Origin: DASWZN01 sp036404435
GTDB lineage: Bacteria; Acidobacteriota; Terriglobia; Bryobacterales; Bryobacteraceae
NCBI GenBank assembly: GCA_036404435.1
Contig: DASWZN010000068.1
Coordinates: forward strand, 1 to 64,000
DNA: 64,000 nt
Reading direction: 5' to 3'
How positions within the stretch are numbered: the first letter of the stretch is position 1; each line of letters opens with the position of its first letter. The notes under the pieces were generated by a model. The model saw only the letters and a program-made list of their open reading frames with translations. It had not been told where the DNA came from and made no database searches. Positions 59,184-64,000 of this stretch are shown piece by piece. The translations under genes and the position numbers were made by a program.

Positions 59184-59189
59184 ATTGTA
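59184..59189 (-). promoter_or_regulatory. Putative -10 element of tyrS-folP
   Basis: TACAAT on the minus strand, 7 nt before ATG 59176. No -35 at the usual spacing. Confidence 0.45.
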
Positions 59190-59242
59190 TGGTTTCGAAG
59201 GCCGGGCGTGGCGGGGCCTGCTATCCTTAAGAGCTGGAGTTT

Positions 59243-61552
59243 ATGTTGCGGAGTACCCGCGGATTGCTGCTGCTGGCCCTGGTGTTGATGCTGGGCGCGG
59301 TAAGCGCTACCTATTTTCGCCAGAAACGCCGGCAGGCAAAGCACGAGCCGCGCCCGCCAGCGAACCTTCCCACCAACACCGAAGTCTCCGCCACAACCTG
59401 GGTCTGGCGCAAGGACGAGGCCACGCATGGAATCGTCGAAGTCCGCGCCAAACGCTTTCGCCAACTGACGGGGCCGTCGCTGGTGGAAATCGAAGACGTC
59501 GAGGTTCTGGTCTACAAGAACGACGGCCAGGACCTGGACCGCGTCCGCACTCCCAAGGCGCAATTCGACGACGATAAGGGCACGCTCTATTCCGACGCCG
59601 GCGTGGATATCGAGTTGGGCCTGTCCGTCGCAGGCCCGCCGCACGGCCACCAGCTCAAGATCCACAGCTCCGGAGTGACCTACGAGGCGAAGACCGGCAA
59701 AGCGTACACCACCCGTGCCGCGTACTTCCAGTTCGATGAAGGCGACGGGACCTCGGTCGGAGCCTCCTACGATCCCACCCTGGCCAAGCTGGAGATGGAC
59801 AGCCAGGTGGAGCTGCACTGGCGCGGCAAGAACCCCCAGGGCGAGCCCATGAAGATCGAGACCGGGCAGGCTACTTACATGGAGAAGGACGCCTACGTCC
59901 TGCTCGGTCCCTGGTCGCGCCTCACGCGCGGCTCTACCGTGGTGGAAGCCGGCGAAGCCGTCGTGACGCTCAACGACGAGGGCACCATCGATCAGATCGA
60001 AACCACGCAAGCCCACGGGACCGACAATCAGCCCGGCCGCCAGCTCCAGTATTCCGCCGGCCGGTTGCACGTGAAACTCACGCCCAAGGGCGAGATGGAG
60101 AAACTCTCCGGTGAGCCCGATGCGCGGCTGCTCTCCGTTACCGACGCGGCGCGGACCAACGTCTCCTGCACCCGCGTCGATCTCGAGTTCGACACCAGCG
60201 CCTCCGGGAGCCCGCTCAAGCAAGCCGTAACCAGCGGGAATACGGTTCTGGAAGCGGTTCCGCTCCCGCGTCCGGGAGTGCAGTTGCCGGAGACGCGGGT
60301 GCTGCACACCGATCGCGCCGTCCTGAAGATGCGGCCGGGCGGCAAGGAGCTGGAAACGGTGGAGAGCGTGACGCCGTCGCACCTCGATTTTCTGCCGAAC
60401 CGCGCCGGCCAGCGCCACCGCACGCTCGACGCCAGCAGCCTGTTCGTGGCCTACGCCGCGGACAACGTCATGCAGTGGCTTCGTGCCGAGAATGCCGTCA
60501 CGCGCACGGATCCGGAGCCGCCGCCGCCGGCCAAACCCGGCGAGAAACCGAAAAAGCCCGGCGATCCCGTCCTCACCCGCAGCAAGCTCCTGAAGGCGGA
60601 TTTCGACAAGAGCGGCGAGCTGGCGCACATCGAACAATCGGGGGACTTCACCTACCAGGAGGGCGAGCGCCGCGCCCGCGCCAACCGCGGCGCCCTCGAA
60701 CAGGCCCGCAACATCATCACCCTGGACCAAAACGCGCGCATGTGGGACAGCTCGGGCACGACCTCGGCAGACCACATCGTGATGGACCAGAAGAGCGGCG
60801 ACGTGGCGGCCGACGGCAACGTGGTTTCGGTGCGCATGCCCGATCGCCAGGGCAGTTCCTCCGCCATGCTCTCGAACGACGAGCCGATGCAGGCTACGGC
60901 CGCCCGCATGCGCGCCACCGATCGCAACCACCTTTTCCACTATGAAGGGCAGGCGGTGGCCTGGCAGGGCTCGAATCGCGTGTGGGGCGATGCGATCGAC
61001 ATAGACCGCACCGCGCGCCGGCTCTCCGCGAACGGCCACGTGCGCACGCGGTTCATGGAGAAGAAGAAGAAGGAAGACGGCGCCGCCACGGATGGCGCCG
61101 GCAAGGCCGCGGCCCAGCCCACCCCGGGAGCGCCCACCTTCGTCACCGTGGAAGCGGCCGCGCTGGTCTACACCGAGTCGGATCGCGTTGCCGTTTACAC
61201 CGGCGGCACGCACCTGGTGCGGCCCGGCATGGACGTGAAGGGGTCGGAGATCCGCGCTTTTCTCAACGACGCCAAGGCCGATTCGTCCCTCGACCACGCC
61301 ATCGCGGACGGCCATGTCTCCATCCTGCGCACCGAGCCGGACCGCACGCTGACCGGGACCGGCGAGCACTGCGAATACTACACACAGGGCGAGCGGATCT
61401 TCATGAAGGGCGGCCATCCGGTGCTGGTGGACAGCGTGCGCGGCACCACCAAAGGCTCGGAGTTGACCTATTACGTGGACGACGATAAGCTGATCGTGAA
61501 CGGAGAAAAGAAGGACTTGGTTACTACCCGCGTTTTGCGGCGCCACCATTAG
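59243..61552 (+). CDS. LptC-like/LptA-like (OstA domain) LPS-transport protein
   Basis: 769 residues from ATG 59243. One N-terminal membrane anchor (residues about 6-24, GLLLLALVLMLGAVSAT) precedes an LptC-like beta-jellyroll (ATHGIVEVRAKRFRQL, VEIEDVEVLVYKNDGQDLDRV) and then long repeated OstA/LptA-type beta-strands (AVLKMRPGGKELETVESV, LDQNARMWDSSGTTSADHIVMDQKSG, GDAIDIDRTARRLSANGHVRT, THLVRPGMDVKGSEIRAFLNDA, YTQGERIFMKGGHPVLVDSV). Normal LptC has about 190 residues and LptA about 185, so this chain seems to unite both with extra repeats, forming the inner-membrane-attached bridge. lptB follows 15 nt downstream. A TATCCT is seen upstream of the start. Confidence 0.85.
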   Translation: MLRSTRGLLLLALVLMLGAVSATYFRQKRRQAKHEPRPPANLPTNTEVSATTWVWRKDEATHGIVEVRAKRFRQLTGPSLVEIEDVEVLVYKNDGQDLDRVRTPKAQFDDDKGTLYSDAGVDIELGLSVAGPPHGHQLKIHSSGVTYEAKTGKAYTTRAAYFQFDEGDGTSVGASYDPTLAKLEMDSQVELHWRGKNPQGEPMKIETGQATYMEKDAYVLLGPWSRLTRGSTVVEAGEAVVTLNDEGTIDQIETTQAHGTDNQPGRQLQYSAGRLHVKLTPKGEMEKLSGEPDARLLSVTDAARTNVSCTRVDLEFDTSASGSPLKQAVTSGNTVLEAVPLPRPGVQLPETRVLHTDRAVLKMRPGGKELETVESVTPSHLDFLPNRAGQRHRTLDASSLFVAYAADNVMQWLRAENAVTRTDPEPPPPAKPGEKPKKPGDPVLTRSKLLKADFDKSGELAHIEQSGDFTYQEGERRARANRGALEQARNIITLDQNARMWDSSGTTSADHIVMDQKSGDVAADGNVVSVRMPDRQGSSSAMLSNDEPMQATAARMRATDRNHLFHYEGQAVAWQGSNRVWGDAIDIDRTARRLSANGHVRTRFMEKKKKEDGAATDGAGKAAAQPTPGAPTFVTVEAAALVYTESDRVAVYTGGTHLVRPGMDVKGSEIRAFLNDAKADSSLDHAIADGHVSILRTEPDRTLTGTGEHCEYYTQGERIFMKGGHPVLVDSVRGTTKGSELTYYVDDDKLIVNGEKKDLVTTRVLRRHH

Positions 61553-61567
61553 CCCGCCTGTTACTCG

Positions 61568-62299
61568 ATGAGAAAACTTCAGACTTTTGAAATCAGCAAG
61601 GCCTACCGGGGCCGCCGGGTGGTGGACGCCCTCTCGGTGTATGTCGAGCAGGGCGAGGTGGTCGGACTGCTCGGTCCCAACGGCGCGGGCAAGACGACCT
61701 CGTTCTACATGATGGTGGGTCTGATCAGCCCGGATTCGGGCCGCGTGGCGCTCGACGACCAGGAGATCACCCGCCTGCCGATGTACCAGCGCGCGCGCCT
61801 GGGCATCAGCTACCTGCCCCAGGAGCCCTCGGTTTTTCGGCGCCTGACCGTGGAAGAAAACCTGATGGCGATCCTGGAAACGCTGCCGCTGTCGAACGGC
61901 GAGCGGCGCGGCCGCCTGACGCAACTCATCGAACAGCTCGGCCTGGAGACCGTGCGGCGGAACAAGGGCTACGCGCTCTCGGGCGGCGAGCGCCGCCGCG
62001 TCGAGATCGCGCGCTCGCTGGTCATTCAGCCAAGTTTCCTGCTGCTCGACGAGCCCTTTTCGGGAATCGATCCCAAGCAGGTCCTGGAGATTCAGAACAT
62101 CGTCTTCGACTTGAAGCGCAACGGCATCGGCGTCCTGGTGACCGATCACAACGTCCGCGAGACGCTGGCCGTGACTGACCGGGCCTACATCATCAACAAC
62201 GGCCGGATTTTCCGCGCCGGCAGCCCCGAAGCCCTGGGGACCGACCCCGAAGTGAAGCGCGTGTACCTGGGCGAGTCGTTCAACCTGGGCGCGGGGTAG
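61568..62299 (+). CDS. lptB: LPS export ABC transporter ATP-binding protein LptB
   Basis: 243 residues. ABC ATPase with Walker A GPNGAGKTTSFYMMVGLI, Q-loop DDQEITRLPMYQRARLGISYLPQEPSVFRRLTVEEN (the LptB-specific SYLPQE...SVFRRL text), signature LSGGERRRVEIARSL, Walker B LLLDEPFSGIDP and H-switch VTDHNVRETL. It drives LPS extraction together with LptF and LptG, which are not in the window. Downstream of and probably co-transcribed with the LptC/LptA-like gene, the same arrangement as lptC-lptA-lptB in Proteobacteria. Confidence 0.97.
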   Translation: MRKLQTFEISKAYRGRRVVDALSVYVEQGEVVGLLGPNGAGKTTSFYMMVGLISPDSGRVALDDQEITRLPMYQRARLGISYLPQEPSVFRRLTVEENLMAILETLPLSNGERRGRLTQLIEQLGLETVRRNKGYALSGGERRRVEIARSLVIQPSFLLLDEPFSGIDPKQVLEIQNIVFDLKRNGIGVLVTDHNVRETLAVTDRAYIINNGRIFRAGSPEALGTDPEVKRVYLGESFNLGAG

Positions 62300-62304
62300 G
62301 GCCG

Positions 62305-63999
62305 TTACTCGGGCCCCATGGCGGAGCTCACCGCCTCAAGGAGCCGATCCACGTCGAAGGGCTTGTGGATGAACCCGGCGAAGTCTTTACCGACGGTTCT
62401 CGCGGCCGCTTCGGTTTCGTCGTAACCGCTGGCGAGCAGGATCGGGACGTTGGGCCGAACGGCGCGCAGAAGGTCGAATGCCTGCTCGCCGCCCATCAAC
62501 GGCATGGTCAGGTCGAGGATGATAAGAGAGATGCGCTGGCCCTCCGCCCGCAGCAGATCCACTCCCTCCCGGCTCTTCTCCGCAATCAGCACCTCGAAGC
62601 CATTCTTCTCGAGCATGGCACGGGCCGCCTCGCGAACCACGCTCTCCGCGTCGATAACCAGGACGGTTCCGGACGCGCGCACTAACTTCGGTCCGGGCTT
62701 GGCTGGCCTGACGACTCGCGCCGGAATCGCAGCCGGAAAAAGAACGTAGAACGATGTCCCATGACCGGGGGTGCTATGGATACGGATCGCTCCGCGATTG
62801 GCCTTCACGATTCCGGACACTGCGGCCAGACCCAGCCCGCGGCCGGTGAGCTTCGTGGTGAAAAACGGATCGAATATCCTGGCCTTGGTCTCCTCGTCCA
62901 TCCCGCAGCCCGTATCCTTGATTTCGAGCCAGACGTAACTGCCTGGGGTAAGCGCCTCGGAGGTGAAGTTATCCCGGACTTCCCAACCTGTCAGTTCTCG
63001 CCGGCCCGTTCGGATCTCCACGCTGCCCGTGTTGCCTTCGCCGATCGCCTCCGCGCCATTGATCACCAGGTTCATGAGGAGCTGCTGTATCTGCGCGGGA
63101 TCCGCCTCGATGGGCGGCAGATCCGGAGTCAGATCGAGCTTCACGTCCACGTTCTTGGGAATCGACGTGTGGATCAGCACGAGGATCTCGCGAATCAGGT
63201 CGGAGAGGCCGATCTGTTCGGTGAGGAAGCGCCCCTTGCCGGCGTAGGCCAGCAACTGGCGCGTCAGGTCCGCCGCCCGTTCGGACGCCCGAACGATGGA
63301 GCGGAGTTGGACTCGCGCCGGGTCGTCCGCCGGCATGTCGCCGTAGACTAGGCTGGCATTCCCCATAATGCCCGTAAGCAGGTTGTTGAAGTCGTGTGCG
63401 ATGCCTCCGGCCAGCAGCCCCAGACTCTCGAGCTTCTGCGTATGCTGCATCTCGCGCTCGAATTTCCTGCGCTCGGTGAGGTCGCGAACATTGAACTGGA
63501 TCGCCTGCCGGTTCCCCTCGGGGTAGACGGCGCCGATGACCTCGGTCTGAATCGCGCGGCCGTCCTTGGTCTGGAAGCTCATGTCGGAGAACTGGGCGGC
63601 GCCTTGATCGCGTATCTGCTCCAGCGCGGCGCGAACCGCGGGCGTGTCGCGGGTTGGCTCGATCTCGCCGAATTTCCGTCCCACCAGCTCCTGGCGCCGG
63701 TAACCGAGTAGCTGCTCGGTATAGGGGTTGACGTCCAGAACCTCGCCGGTGGCGGCGTCGACAATCATGATTCCGTCGCGCGCGTACTCGAACAGCCGGC
63801 GGTAGCGAGCTTCGGCAGCTCGCTTCCTCTCGGTGACGTCCTCGAAGGCGAGCAGAATGGAGTCCGCACGGGCGCCCTCAATCCGCCGGGCGTTCAGCAG
63901 CAGCGCGCGCGGTCCGACGGCCTGGAACTCGTGCTCGATCTCGACGTCGCGGAGCTGGACTTCTCCGGCCAGCAACCGGTCCAACAGCGCGCGCACCGG
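62305..63999 (-). CDS. PAS/histidine kinase/receiver hybrid sensor (5' partial)
   Basis: The gene continues beyond the window end; 564 residues are visible and the true start is missing. Domains: end of one PAS (VGPRALLLNARRIEGARADSILLAFEDVTERKRA), a second PAS (YRRLFEYARDGIMIVDAATGEVLDVNPYTEQLLGYRRQELVGRKFGEIE), HisKA with LESLGLLAGGIAHDFNNLLTGIMGN (phospho-acceptor His in GIAHDFNNLL), HATPase (LMNLVINGAEAI, IKDTGCGMDEETKARIFDPFFTTK, GRGLGLAAVSGIV), and a C-terminal receiver (VLVIDAESVVREAARAM; LIILDLTMPLMGGEQAF; FIHKPF). The first acidic site of the receiver has only one Asp plus a Glu. Signal and output unknown. Four nt separate its stop from the lptB stop (convergent). Confidence 0.93.
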   Translation of the reverse strand, partial: PVRALLDRLLAGEVQLRDVEIEHEFQAVGPRALLLNARRIEGARADSILLAFEDVTERKRAAEARYRRLFEYARDGIMIVDAATGEVLDVNPYTEQLLGYRRQELVGRKFGEIEPTRDTPAVRAALEQIRDQGAAQFSDMSFQTKDGRAIQTEVIGAVYPEGNRQAIQFNVRDLTERRKFEREMQHTQKLESLGLLAGGIAHDFNNLLTGIMGNASLVYGDMPADDPARVQLRSIVRASERAADLTRQLLAYAGKGRFLTEQIGLSDLIREILVLIHTSIPKNVDVKLDLTPDLPPIEADPAQIQQLLMNLVINGAEAIGEGNTGSVEIRTGRRELTGWEVRDNFTSEALTPGSYVWLEIKDTGCGMDEETKARIFDPFFTTKLTGRGLGLAAVSGIVKANRGAIRIHSTPGHGTSFYVLFPAAIPARVVRPAKPGPKLVRASGTVLVIDAESVVREAARAMLEKNGFEVLIAEKSREGVDLLRAEGQRISLIILDLTMPLMGGEQAFDLLRAVRPNVPILLASGYDETEAAARTVGKDFAGFIHKPFDVDRLLEAVSSAMGPE

Positions 64000-64000
64000 C

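Noticed and set aside
59180..62149. Minus-strand ORF (989 residues) opposite the LptC/LptA-like and lptB genes
   Set aside because: No domains; the plus-strand genes have clear Walker and OstA features.
1..64000. CRISPR array, tRNA or rRNA genes
   Set aside because: No regularly spaced direct repeats of CRISPR size and no cloverleaf or rRNA-like segment were recognised in the intergenic spaces; a tRNA scan was not possible.

Overview
The window is a single high-GC, chromosome-like region. Its gene content points to an Acidobacteriota member of the Solibacter/Bryobacter type. The pointers are: VWFA-domain proteins of the acidobacterial family, Oar-like TonB-dependent receptors with an N-terminal carboxypeptidase-regulatory domain, MacB/ADOP-type permeases without an ATPase beside them, CRTAC1-type FG-GAP/ASPIC-UnbV proteins, two-component-propeller proteins, a LptC/OstA gene beside lptB, and palindromic intergenic repeats. 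This is an inference from gene families; no rRNA or tRNA is present to confirm it. No prophage, CRISPR array or integrated plasmid is visible.

Layout. 1-5.5 kb: end of a WD40/TolB-like propeller gene, then an acyl-CoA catabolic cluster (biotin-dependent carboxyltransferase, AtuA-like protein, small AtuA C-domain protein, enoyl-CoA hydratase). 5.5-9.7 kb: a Skp-like secreted protein, then on the minus strand an M50 protease, a MacB-type permease, a TPR protein and a secreted protein. 10-14.7 kb: pyruvate:ferredoxin oxidoreductase coupled to a dihydroorotate-dehydrogenase-like gene, closed by a strong terminator. 14.8-19.4 kb: VWFA protein, short-chain dehydrogenase, ADOP permease. 19.5-23.7 kb: infA, wecB, an unusual ClpB-type AAA ATPase fused to a receiver domain, and a membrane protein with a degenerate JAMM-like domain. 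23.8-27.2 kb: periplasmic-binding protein, RidA, propeller protein.

27.4-31.1 kb: a tightly overlapping histidine kinase, response regulator and CRTAC1 operon. 31.1-39.6 kb: an Oar receptor, then a three-gene exported operon (HzsA-like haem protein, CRTAC1 protein, propeller/di-haem peroxidase protein). 39.6-45 kb: rsmI, a second Oar receptor, a DUF5666-like protein and a small acidic protein. 45.2-49.4 kb: AI-2E-family transporter, glutathione peroxidase, RodZ-like HTH protein, a kinase-like/nuclease-like fusion overlapping hpt, and a pseudo-receiver. 49.4-54.9 kb: exported protein, REP-associated (RAYT) transposase, a paired inactive/active M16 peptidase operon and an aminotransferase. 55.3-64 kb: VWFA protein, a HicB/HicA locus with a frameshifted hicA, tyrS-folP, an LptC/LptA-like gene with lptB, and a PAS/histidine kinase/receiver hybrid running off the end.

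Three themes cut across the window. First, many start codons lie only 6-12 nt after a TANAAT/TATACT hexamer, which suggests frequent leaderless or near-leaderless mRNAs. Second, at least two palindromic repeat families occupy intergenic gaps, and a RAYT gene is present that could relate to them. Third, much of the coding capacity is for exported proteins: receptors, propellers, c-type haem proteins and FG-GAP proteins. The most unusual items are the AAA-receiver fusion with its JAMM-like neighbour, the HzsA-like/CRTAC1/di-haem operon, and the kinase-like/nuclease-like fusion coupled to hpt.
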